Assembly (NCBI RefSeq): GCF_900765565.1
Contig: NZ_CAAFRZ010000094.1
Coordinates: 1 to 34,816 of the forward strand
Source of the DNA: an uncultured Dialister sp.
GTDB taxonomy: Bacteria > Bacillota > Negativicutes > Veillonellales > Dialisteraceae
Length of the DNA: 34,816 nucleotides
Direction of reading: 5' to 3'
A program made the translations under genes and the position numbers. The notes under the pieces are model-generated. The model searched no databases and had not been told where the DNA came from. It saw only the letters and a program-made list of their open reading frames with translations. Positions 7,441 to 14,216 of the stretch are shown here, piece by piece. Position 1 is the first letter of the stretch; the number at the start of each line of letters is the position of its first letter.

Positions 7441-8597
7441 ACGATAATTCCCAAAGCCAGCTGGATGAGCCCGGCTGCTGCATAGACTTCCCAAATGCCC
7501 ATGGCCATGGAGATGGCGGAGGAAAGCAGAGGGCCCCACATATTTCCGAATTGCTGGGCCGTATTGGAGAGGCCGAAGACCCGCCCCCGGAAATCGGAGG
7601 GTGTGTACTTCACGAGGGCTGCATTAATGGAAGGGTTAGCACCGATAACGAAGCAGCCTGCCAAGAACTGGCAGAGTCCAAATCCTATGACCGAATCCGG
7701 CAGGGACTGAAGAATAGTAATACAGCCTGCCAGGGAAAGGGTGACGGTAATGGCCTTGTAGTACCCCTTCGATTGTCCAAATTTCCCCCAGAGAGTGGTG
7801 GTCAATGCACCGGCTACACCGCCGCTGGACATGATGATGCCGGAGACCAGCTCTATATTTCCGCTATGATTCATGAGGTCACTCACATAGAGAGCCGTCA
7901 CCGGCTGGATCATGAGAAGTGTGGTCTGCAGGAAAAAGGTAATAAGCAGGAGGCCACGAACATGACCATTGCCAAAGGCATACTTCAGATCCGCCGTGAT
8001 GGATGTCTTTTCTACCGGTCTTTCTACTTTCCCCTTTTTCTTTTCTTTGACGAGGAAGATCACTGCTGCTGCCACAATCCAGAGAAAAAGGGCAGACAGG
8101 TAAAAGGTATTTTTCATCCCCGCCACATGGGACAAGGCGCCTCCCATAAGGGGACCGCAGATTCCCCCTACCACCAGGGAAGTCTGGGCCATACCAAGAG
8201 TGCCTCCCAGTTTCTTTGGGTCCGCGCTGTCTGAAATAATAGCCATAGCCGCCGCTACGAAGCCATTGGCAAATCCCTGGAAAGCCCGGGCTGCCATGAG
8301 CTGGTACTGGTCCTGGCAAAGGCCGCAGAAAAGGTAGGAAAATCCGAGCAGCACCGCTGCCCGGATGGCCATTTTCTTCTTTCCCCCTGTGTCCGCCAGT
8401 TTCCCCCACACCGGTCCCATGACCGCAGCCACCAGGAAGCAGCTGGAGAATACGAGCCCAGTCCAGAGGGAAATCTCATTATCCGGCACTCCCATTTCCT
8501 CCAGGTACAGAGGCAGGAAGGGAATGACCATGGTGTATCCTGAGGATACAAGAAACATGCTGGCAATGAGGGTAATAATGTTTTTGTTGAGGCTCAG
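7386..8597 (-). CDS. MFS multidrug-type efflux transporter
   Basis: A predicted 403-residue, 12-helix major facilitator. GKLADTGGKKKMA (loop 2-3, the D/R-G motif A), RAFQGFANG (helix 4) and GPLMGGALS (helix 5, motif C typical of drug:H+ antiporters) are visible, with a central basic loop KEKKKGKVERPVEK. The first ATG (8558) would cut off half of helix 1. Upstream in frame is a CTG at 8597 with AAAGGAGG 8 bases before it, giving MSLNKN and then a complete first helix, so I place the start there. The C-terminal tail RVRKSEEGRVRREE is encoded by a family C repeat. The substrate is unknown. Confidence 0.8.
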   Translation of the reverse strand: MSLNKNIITLIASMFLVSSGYTMVIPFLPLYLEEMGVPDNEISLWTGLVFSSCFLVAAVMGPVWGKLADTGGKKKMAIRAAVLLGFSYLFCGLCQDQYQLMAARAFQGFANGFVAAAMAIISDSADPKKLGGTLGMAQTSLVVGGICGPLMGGALSHVAGMKNTFYLSALFLWIVAAAVIFLVKEKKKGKVERPVEKTSITADLKYAFGNGHVRGLLLITFFLQTTLLMIQPVTALYVSDLMNHSGNIELVSGIIMSSGGVAGALTTTLWGKFGQSKGYYKAITVTLSLAGCITILQSLPDSVIGFGLCQFLAGCFVIGANPSINAALVKYTPSDFRGRVFGLSNTAQQFGNMWGPLLSSAISMAMGIWEVYAAAGLIQLALGIIVYGSRVRKSEEGRVRREE

Positions 8598-8605
8598 ATG
8601 GCTCC

Positions 8606-8613
8606 CCTCCTTT
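8606..8613 (-). promoter_or_regulatory. Ribosome binding site supporting a CTG start
   Basis: AAAGGAGG on the minus strand, 8 bases before the CTG at 8597 and 47 bases before the first in-frame ATG. Its spacing fits only the CTG (no ATG, GTG or TTG is in frame at a usable distance). Confidence 0.7.
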
Positions 8614-8648
8614 GGAGAATAATGTTTGACCAGTGTATGTGAATAAAT

Positions 8649-8699
8649 AAAAAGGCTCTGCCTGCGGCATGGCTATGCGCAGCACGGCGAAGGCTGCCA
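8649..8699 (-). terminator. Probable terminator between hydrolase and MFS genes
   Basis: On the minus strand a bulged stem (GGC and CTGCG pairing with CGCAG and GCC) is followed by TTTTTATTTATT. It would separate the acyltransferase-hydrolase transcript from the MFS gene. Confidence 0.5.
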
Positions 8700-8715
8700 C
8701 CTGGGCTCAAGGAAG

Positions 8716-8753
8716 AAATGATATAACCGCGGTGCTATATCATTTGTGCGCCG
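8716..8753. repeat. 10 bp perfect inverted repeat with family F word
   Basis: AAATGATATA and TATATCATTT are perfect complements around ACCGCGGTGC. The right arm continues as ATATCATTTGTGCGCCG, found again with one change at 11085-11101. The remainder of 8754-8855 has short CCCGAAGGGC and CAGCCACTTCAG repeats and no gene. Confidence 0.6.
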
Positions 8754-8855
8754 TACTATCCCCTCAGCCACTTCAGTCACCTTGCCCGAAGGGCATCCTC
8801 CTTCAGCCACTTCAGGCTACGAACACAAAACCTCGATTTCAGCCTCAGTCCCAAT

Positions 8856-9587
8856 CTATTTAATGCCTTCCATCCACTTCATGGCGTCATCCAGCATGTT
8901 GGTGATCACAAAATGGCCAAGGAGAGGATAGGTAATGCGGGTCACGTTACCGCCTGCCTGCTCCATGGCAGAGAAGAAATGGGCCTGGGCCCTAGGGTCG
9001 ATGGAAATATCACTTTCCCCGTTTGTCATGAAAATGGGAATATTCTTCATGTCCTCCACGTGGTTAATGGGCGATTTCTTTTCAATTTCATCATACATAT
9101 CCCAGTCTTTGGGCACATAAAGGCCAAAACGGGCCTGAATAAAGAGATGGGTCAGAAGCCAGTCACCGGAGCCGTTGAAGGACACGATACCTTTCAGCCG
9201 TTCTCCATGGACACTGCCAATACCAAGAACTGACATACCGCCCATGGAATGGCCCAGGATGAATGGCTTTTCGTCGTAATCTTCATGGATACGGTCCGAC
9301 AAAAGTGGAAATTCTTCCATGTTCTGGAAAATAGTATTCCAGAAAATGGGATAGTCTTCCACTTTGTAATAATCATCAAGAGCTCCCCGCTCCCCGTGGC
9401 TCTGGGCCTCCGGAATATAGACGGTGTAGCCATTCACCGCAAAAATGGCAGCCTTGGAATACTGGAAATCCGCCTCACTGCTCCAGCCGTGGTATAAAAT
9501 CACCGGATTTCCTGTATCTTCAATAGGATGGACAACGGTGACCGGGATATCCCCTACCCTGATTTTTTCAGTCTTTAACTGCCCCAT
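8856..9587 (-). CDS. Alpha/beta hydrolase (esterase/lipase-like)
   Basis: A 243-residue single-domain hydrolase. HGWSSE follows the third strand (oxyanion side), GHSMGGMS carries the nucleophile Ser near residue 113, the acid is probably the Asp in ESDISIDPRAQ near 197-200, and the His is in LLGHFVITNM near 225. No signal peptide, so it is cytoplasmic. AAGGAG is 6 bases before the ATG, inside the end of the acyltransferase gene, which it overlaps by 20 bases; the pair is surely co-transcribed. A role in acyl-ester or lipid turnover would fit its partner but is inference. It resembles the YitV-type esterases of Firmicutes. Confidence 0.85.
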   Translation of the reverse strand: MGQLKTEKIRVGDIPVTVVHPIEDTGNPVILYHGWSSEADFQYSKAAIFAVNGYTVYIPEAQSHGERGALDDYYKVEDYPIFWNTIFQNMEEFPLLSDRIHEDYDEKPFILGHSMGGMSVLGIGSVHGERLKGIVSFNGSGDWLLTHLFIQARFGLYVPKDWDMYDEIEKKSPINHVEDMKNIPIFMTNGESDISIDPRAQAHFFSAMEQAGGNVTRITYPLLGHFVITNMLDDAMKWMEGIK

Positions 9588-10482
9588 TTTTTACTCCTTT
9601 CAATTCCGGATAGTATTTATCGGTCCATTTCCAACGGTTATGGAGCCAGAACCATTCTTCCGGATATTTGTAAATCCATGCTTCCAGACGCTTATTGATT
9701 TTGTCTGTAATATTCTGGATGGCCTCTTTCTTCTTCAGTCCTTCATCGGCGGTGATGGGATCATCGATGATGATTTCGTAATGCCAGGGCGACGTTTCAT
9801 GGATAAAGGCGGTCATCACCGGCAGCTTCGTGAGAAGTGCAAAATGGGCAGGACCTGTGGCAGTCAGTGTACGCTGTCCGAAGAAATCAGAAAGGATGCC
9901 CGTGTCGCCCGGGTCCTGGTCACAGAGAAGACCTACGAAATAGCCCTGTTTGAGGCGTCTCAGCATATCCCGAACACCGGTCTTGTATTCTACTGTCTGT
10001 CCGGGAATGGATCGATAGTCGCAGAGGAACTTATCGAAATCCTTGTTCTTCTGTTTCATGGCTACCGAAAGAAGGGGATACCCATAGAGGGCCAGTGCCG
10101 CTCCTTCTATCTCCCAGTTTCCGCAGTGGGTAGCCGCCAGAATACAGCCTTTCCCCTCTTCCTTAAGTCGGTCCAGCTTTTCCCTGCCCTTCACGGTGAC
10201 ATAGGAGTGGATATTGTCTTTATTGAGGAGAGGAAACCGGAACATGGAAATGCCGAGGGGTCCAAAGCGGAGAGAAGAATTCTTTGCAATCTCCTTCGCC
10301 CGTTTTTTGTCCTTCGTGACTCCCGCACGGAGAATGTTATTCACTGCCAGTACCTTCCGCTTTGGCGGCACAAAGGTCCAGAAAAAGTGGCCCAGTCCCC
10401 GACCGAAGGCCTGAGCATGGTCCGGAGACATATGGCAAGCCGCCCATCCCAGTATTTTCAGAAGTCTGTAAGTAGCACCCAT
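9568..10482 (-). CDS. lpxL: LpxL/HtrB-type lipid A acyltransferase
   Basis: A 304-residue member of the lysophospholipid acyltransferase superfamily that adds a secondary acyl chain to lipid A (or a precursor) at the inner membrane. The catalytic HX4E motif is THCGNWE near residue 118-124. DQDPGDTG and ATGPAHFALLTKLPV, followed by the C-terminal YPEEWFWLHNRWK, are the standard LpxL-family blocks. The N terminus is moderately hydrophobic (LLKILGWAACHM) and may anchor it. GAGG is 8 bases before the ATG. Length matches E. coli LpxL. It is 710 bases downstream of lpxD, separated by repeats, rather than contiguous with the envelope cluster. Confidence 0.88.
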   Translation of the reverse strand: MGATYRLLKILGWAACHMSPDHAQAFGRGLGHFFWTFVPPKRKVLAVNNILRAGVTKDKKRAKEIAKNSSLRFGPLGISMFRFPLLNKDNIHSYVTVKGREKLDRLKEEGKGCILAATHCGNWEIEGAALALYGYPLLSVAMKQKNKDFDKFLCDYRSIPGQTVEYKTGVRDMLRRLKQGYFVGLLCDQDPGDTGILSDFFGQRTLTATGPAHFALLTKLPVMTAFIHETSPWHYEIIIDDPITADEGLKKKEAIQNITDKINKRLEAWIYKYPEEWFWLHNRWKWTDKYYPELKGVKNGAVKD

Positions 10483-10565
10483 AATAAAACCTCAAACAGA
10501 ATGTATAAATAAAAGAAAAGACAAGGCCCATTCTAGAATAGATAAACCTTGTACATGGTGTGTAA

Positions 10566-10642
10566 ATGTGAAATATGGAAAAGTTAGAAGTGAGGAGTGG
10601 TGGGGCGCCGCATAATATTTACAGAGCGGCGCGATTTTTATT
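10566..10642 (+). repeat. Family C module
   Basis: GTGAAATATGGAAAAGTTAG, then GTGAGGAGTGGTGG, then GCGCCGC and GCGGCGC hairpin arms about 14 bases apart, then GATTTTTATT. The same blocks occur in the same order at 34162-34255. Confidence 0.7.
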
Positions 10643-10931
10643 GGAATGGTATGAACCACTCCGTGTGAATATGTTTGCCGCTAAAGACGAGAAGATAGAA
10701 GATAGTTGAAAGAATATGTTATCAGCTATCCACTTTCCGAAAGTCAGCCGCTTCGCGGCCACCCACATACAACTACACATTTTCCCCCCTCTGACGAGGG
10801 CGGACATGTGGGTACTGACACAACCTCCACCATCTATGGAGGAGGTGCCCGAAGGGCGGAAGGGGGCTCCCGCTGGAGTCGCTGCGCACATGCCCGGCCA
10901 CAAATCCTTGATACACGCCTTCACAGATTCT

Positions 10932-10970
10932 GCCTCTGCGAGGCAGATCCATCCTGCGGCTTTGCCGCGG
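10932..10970 (+). repeat. Family D double-hairpin module
   Basis: Two small palindromes (GCCTCTGCGAGGC and TGCGGCTTTGCCGCG) joined by AGATCCATCC. It matches 34616-34654 at 38 of 39 positions. Confidence 0.75.
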
Positions 10971-11007
10971 CCCTTCTTCAAGGGCCTGCATGATTGGGGA
11001 TAGATTT

Positions 11008-11045
11008 GAGAATTGAGTGAAGAGAATTGAGTGAAGAGAATTGAG
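11008..11045 (+). repeat. 14 bp tandem repeat inside a family E module
   Basis: GAGAATTGAGTGAA occurs twice in perfect tandem, followed by a third partial unit GAGAATTGAG. The flanks match the single-unit copy at 6751-6788, so the number of units varies between copies. Confidence 0.8.
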
Positions 11046-11194
11046 TTCCAGCGGCTTCGCCGCAAAATATACAATCCACGCGCCATATCATTTGTGCGTC
11101 GCACCTTCAACCCTGGCCGAAGGCCATAGCCTTGCCGGAGGCAGAGCCATGACGAAGTCACAGCCTCGGCCTAAAGCCGAAGCCCGCTTCTCCT

Positions 11195-12217
11195 TTACTT
11201 TCCTTCCAGCTCCTTCAGTCTCTTTTCGAGCTGCCGGACTTTTTTCAACAGTTCCGGCAGATGAGTGTTAGCCACTTCTACCCTGCCCCACTGGGCGTGG
11301 GTGCGGGTGGGGTAGCCCATATAAATGCCTGGTTCTTTGATACTGCCTACTACGCCGGACTTGCCGCCCAGGATGACGTTATCCGTAATAGAAATATGAC
11401 CATTCACACCGGTCTGTCCTGCAAGGATGCAGTGGTTTCCGACAGTGGTGCTTCCGGCAATGCCGGTCTGGGCGCAGAGGAAGCAGTCCGTGCCTACCTG
11501 TACGTTATGGCCCAGGTGTACGAGATTATCAATTTTCGTACCGTTGCCCACAGTTGTATCGTTCAGGGCACCGTTGTCTACGGTGGAGCAGGCGCCGATT
11601 TCCACGTCGTCTCCAATCACCGCACGGCCAAGCTGGCGGATATGGTGGTGATGACCATTTTCATCCGTAGAGAAGCCAAAGCCCTGTCCACCAATGACTG
11701 CATGGGCACGAAGGACTACCCGGTCTCCGAGCACGCTGTTTTCATGGACCACGGATCCTGGATTCAGTTCGCAGTCTTTGCCGATTTTTGCATTTTTACC
11801 GATGTAGGTATAGGGATAAATGACGGTACCATCACCGATTTCTGCTCCCTCTTCAATGACTGCATAGGCCATGATGCACACATCTTTACCAATAACCGCT
11901 TTGTCACTGACAATGGCTGTCGGATGGATGCCGGGGGTAAAGCGGTTCTCCGGATGGTACAGGTCTACCAGATTCCCGAAGGAACGGCGGCAGTCCGGCA
12001 CTACGATGAGGTTTTTCGTGTAAGTCTTCGGCAGTTCATCCACCAGGATAACTCCTGCCTTCATTTCTTCAATGTGTTCCGCATAAATGCCCCGGGCAAA
12101 GGTAATGTGGGAAGGTCCCGCACTTTCAGCGCTTCGTACATCATCAATAACAACACTGCCGTCACCATACAGGGTGCCGCCTACGATTTTCGCCAGTTCG
12201 CCTGCTGTTTTTTTCAT
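11195..12217 (-). CDS. lpxD: UDP-3-O-(3-hydroxyacyl)glucosamine N-acyltransferase
   Basis: A 340-residue lipid A enzyme that transfers a 3-hydroxyacyl chain from acyl-ACP to the 2-amino group of UDP-3-O-acyl-glucosamine. It has the LpxD N-terminal uridine-binding domain (GGTLYGDG, ITFARG), then a left-handed beta-helix of hexapeptide repeats from about residue 100 to 290, with the catalytic His in NLVHLGHNV, and a C-terminal helix LLKKVRQLEKRLKELEG for trimer packing. I chose the ATG at 12217: GAGG, overlapping the stop of the previous gene, is 6 bases upstream; an in-frame GTG at 12229 is possible. It ends the envelope cluster in the direction of transcription; lpxC, fabZ and lpxA do not follow it here. 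Confidence 0.95.
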   Translation of the reverse strand: MKKTAGELAKIVGGTLYGDGSVVIDDVRSAESAGPSHITFARGIYAEHIEEMKAGVILVDELPKTYTKNLIVVPDCRRSFGNLVDLYHPENRFTPGIHPTAIVSDKAVIGKDVCIMAYAVIEEGAEIGDGTVIYPYTYIGKNAKIGKDCELNPGSVVHENSVLGDRVVLRAHAVIGGQGFGFSTDENGHHHHIRQLGRAVIGDDVEIGACSTVDNGALNDTTVGNGTKIDNLVHLGHNVQVGTDCFLCAQTGIAGSTTVGNHCILAGQTGVNGHISITDNVILGGKSGVVGSIKEPGIYMGYPTRTHAQWGRVEVANTHLPELLKKVRQLEKRLKELEGK

Positions 12218-12225
12218 AGAATGCC

Positions 12226-12684
12226 TCACTTGGACTGAGACGCGGCAGCTTTCGATGCGCCGCCATCCATTTTAGCCAGTACTTCGTCCGTAATATCTAC
12301 AGCTCCTGTGGGTACGGCCATCTTATTCATAACGATGCCGATATTCTTTTCCTTGGCAATAGCCCCGGCCTGGGACTGGACCATGGATTCAATCTGCTTC
12401 TGCTTGCTCTGGATGAAAATCATCCGTTCCTGCTGGGCAGACTGTACTTTCTTCTGCATTTCGTCATCGGACAGTCCGCTCTTCTGGGCTTCTGCCAGAC
12501 GATTGCTGATTTCCTTGTCCTTATCCGTAATTTCCTGCTGGATGGCTTTGATCTTTGGGGACTGGTCTTCCAGTTTCTGGTAGTCCACCACTGCCACCTT
12601 ATGTTCACTGCCGCAGCCACTGAATACGGCGGCCAGGGCAATCATTCCTACACAGGCCAGTTTTTTCCACGCAGCCTTTTCCAT
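12226..12684 (-). CDS. OmpH/Skp-like lipoprotein, third of three
   Basis: A 152-residue protein of the Skp/OmpH family, periplasmic chaperones that hold unfolded outer-membrane proteins. It has a lipoprotein signal ending VFSGC, so it is probably lipid-anchored rather than soluble. VAVVDYQKLEDQSP, a long charged coiled coil (residues 45-105), then NIGIVMNKMAV and DITDEVLAKMD give the canonical order. The ATG at 12684 has GAGGAGG 6 bases upstream; an in-frame TTG at 12699 precedes it. It adjoins lpxD with no gap. Confidence 0.85.
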   Translation of the reverse strand: MEKAAWKKLACVGMIALAAVFSGCGSEHKVAVVDYQKLEDQSPKIKAIQQEITDKDKEISNRLAEAQKSGLSDDEMQKKVQSAQQERMIFIQSKQKQIESMVQSQAGAIAKEKNIGIVMNKMAVPTGAVDITDEVLAKMDGGASKAAASQSK

Positions 12685-12718
12685 TTCGTTCCTCCTCAAT
12701 CTATGTTGAAGTGATTTC

Positions 12719-13672
12719 TTACTTCTTTATATTTACAATCCGATTGACCAGATCTCCGGTCACATCGTCCGCATTGATATTGGCTTTGTACTTGGAGAAT
12801 ATCATGTCCAGGTTCTTTTCGGAAGCCACCCTTGCCGCTTCCTGTTCGATGTCTGCCATGATTTCCTTCTTCACTGCCGCCATCTGTTTCTGCTTGTCAT
12901 CAATCCGGGCCTGCCAGTTTTCATCCCATTCCTTGTGGGTTTCGGCAAAATCCGCTTCTTCCGCGGATATGTCTGCCTTTGTTTCCTGGGACAGGCTGTT
13001 TTTGATTTCCTCTGCCACGCTGTTCGAATAGTCTTCCAGTTCCGCCTGGGCCTTAGCCTTGGCGTCGGTCATCTGTTTGACTTCTTCATCGGTCCAGCCG
13101 CCCATATCCGCCTTTTCCCGAGACGTGCGGAGATCCATGAGCTTGTGAAGTTCATCCTTCACCTGCTCCTTTTCTTCTCCCGTCACACCGAGGACGGTGA
13201 GCTTCATCTGGAGATTGGCCATCTTGGCCCGCTCTTCAGGGGTCAAGGTCTCCAGATTCATGGTTCCCGCCGCAGTAGTATGTTTTTTCTCAATATCCTT
13301 GTAAAACTTCTGGAGACCATCATTCAGTTCGTCCTCTTTAGCCTTCACTTTGGCCTGAAGCTCATTTTGGGCATCCACCTGCCGGGATGTATCGGCCAGG
13401 GCGGCAGCTATCTGTTTCTGCTTCGAGGAAGACTGGATGAGCTTATTCCGCTCCGTCTGATACTGCTCCAACATGTGGTTATATTCAGTTTCCAATTTGA
13501 AATACTCACTGTACTTCGGATGGGCTTTTACCAGTGTCTCCAGGTCTGCCACACCGTAGTGGACGGCGGGCGGCGGCGTTTCTTCTTTCTTCGTGCCGCA
13601 GCCGGAAAGGGCAAAGGAAAAAGCAATCATCACCGCGCAGGCAGCAGCGAGCAGGGGACTGCGGTGCATCAT
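12719..13672 (-). CDS. Enlarged OmpH/Skp-like lipoprotein, second of three
   Basis: A 317-residue lipoprotein, about twice the usual Skp size. The signal ends ALSGC, followed by GTKKEETPPP. VHYGVADLETLVKAHP starts a first OmpH-like hairpin, and a second charged coiled-coil block (about residues 175-285) ends KNLDMIFSKYKANINADDVTGDLVNRI, like the OmpH C terminus. The middle has METLTPEERAKMANLQMKL-like segments. The likely origin is duplication and fusion of the OmpH coiled coil (inference). The ribosome binding site is weak (GGGGGG). It lies between its two shorter paralogues, 12 and 34 bases away. Confidence 0.8.
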   Translation of the reverse strand: MMHRSPLLAAACAVMIAFSFALSGCGTKKEETPPPAVHYGVADLETLVKAHPKYSEYFKLETEYNHMLEQYQTERNKLIQSSSKQKQIAAALADTSRQVDAQNELQAKVKAKEDELNDGLQKFYKDIEKKHTTAAGTMNLETLTPEERAKMANLQMKLTVLGVTGEEKEQVKDELHKLMDLRTSREKADMGGWTDEEVKQMTDAKAKAQAELEDYSNSVAEEIKNSLSQETKADISAEEADFAETHKEWDENWQARIDDKQKQMAAVKKEIMADIEQEAARVASEKNLDMIFSKYKANINADDVTGDLVNRIVNIKK

Positions 13673-13684
13673 GGGATCCCCCCG

Positions 13685-14200
13685 TTACTTGCTCTGGGAA
13701 GCAGCGGCGGACTGGGAAGCGGTGAGTGTCTTATTCAGGGAATCGGACACTTCCTTCGTAATATCGGTGCCGCCATAAATGACAGCGGACTTATCCACCA
13801 CCAGGGATAGACCTTTCTTGGAAGCCACAGATTTCACAGCGCCGGTAACCTGGTCTTCCATATCCTTTTCAATGGCTGTCCGTTTCTGGTTGAACTGCTG
13901 CTGCATATCGTTGAAGAGCTTTTCCTTATCCGCATCGCTCATGCCCTGGGACTTGGCATCGAAGTCCTTCTGCATTTCATCGGCGGTATCCTTCATTTTC
14001 TGCTGGTAGTTCAGGGCCAGCTGGCTGTTATTGGAAATCACTTCCCGCTGGTCCACCACGCCGATATCGGACGTAGGAGCCGCATTGGCCGTATCCCCCA
14101 TGGATACCACAGCCATCACCGCAACGGAGGCAATGAATACGCCCGCCAGAGCGAAGGAAAAAATCTTCACATTTTTCTTGTTTCCAAGAGTTGTCATCAT
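13685..14200 (-). CDS. OmpH/Skp-like periplasmic chaperone, first of three
   Basis: A 171-residue Skp/OmpH-family protein with an N-terminal signal or anchor helix (IFSFALAGVFIASVAVMAVV) and no lipobox cysteine; cleavage near ANA-AP would release it. The mature part starts IGVVDQREVISNN, continues as a Gln/Lys/Asp-rich coiled coil (tentacle) and ends KGLSLVVDKSAVIYGGTDITKEVSDSLNK, the classic OmpH pattern. The ATG at 14200 has AAGGAG upstream at a rather long distance (11 bases). The C-terminal tail SQSAAASQSK is nearly the same as that of the third paralogue, showing recent common origin or gene conversion. Confidence 0.9.
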   Translation of the reverse strand: MMTTLGNKKNVKIFSFALAGVFIASVAVMAVVSMGDTANAAPTSDIGVVDQREVISNNSQLALNYQQKMKDTADEMQKDFDAKSQGMSDADKEKLFNDMQQQFNQKRTAIEKDMEDQVTGAVKSVASKKGLSLVVDKSAVIYGGTDITKEVSDSLNKTLTASQSAAASQSK

Positions 14201-14216
14201 AATAAAATCCACTCCT

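Larger units (their letters stand above)
10483..11194. other. Repeat-filled intergenic region between lpxL and lpxD
   Basis: About 710 bases with no credible gene. It holds modules C (10566-10642), G (10725-10760), D (10932-10970), E (11002-11067) and F (11085-11101), plus simple hairpins such as CCCTCTGACGAGGG and ACCTCCACCATCTATGGAGGAGGT. Open frames over 10706-11003 exist only because the repeats are GC-rich and lack stops. Confidence 0.7.

Noticed and set aside
10706..11003. Two overlapping plus-strand frames of about 95 codons
   Set aside because: They lie entirely in repeat modules, differ in frame over the same DNA, and have no ribosome binding site; typical false genes in repeat regions.
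11008..11045. CRISPR-like array
   Set aside because: The 14 bp units are directly adjacent with no spacers, and no cas gene is present.
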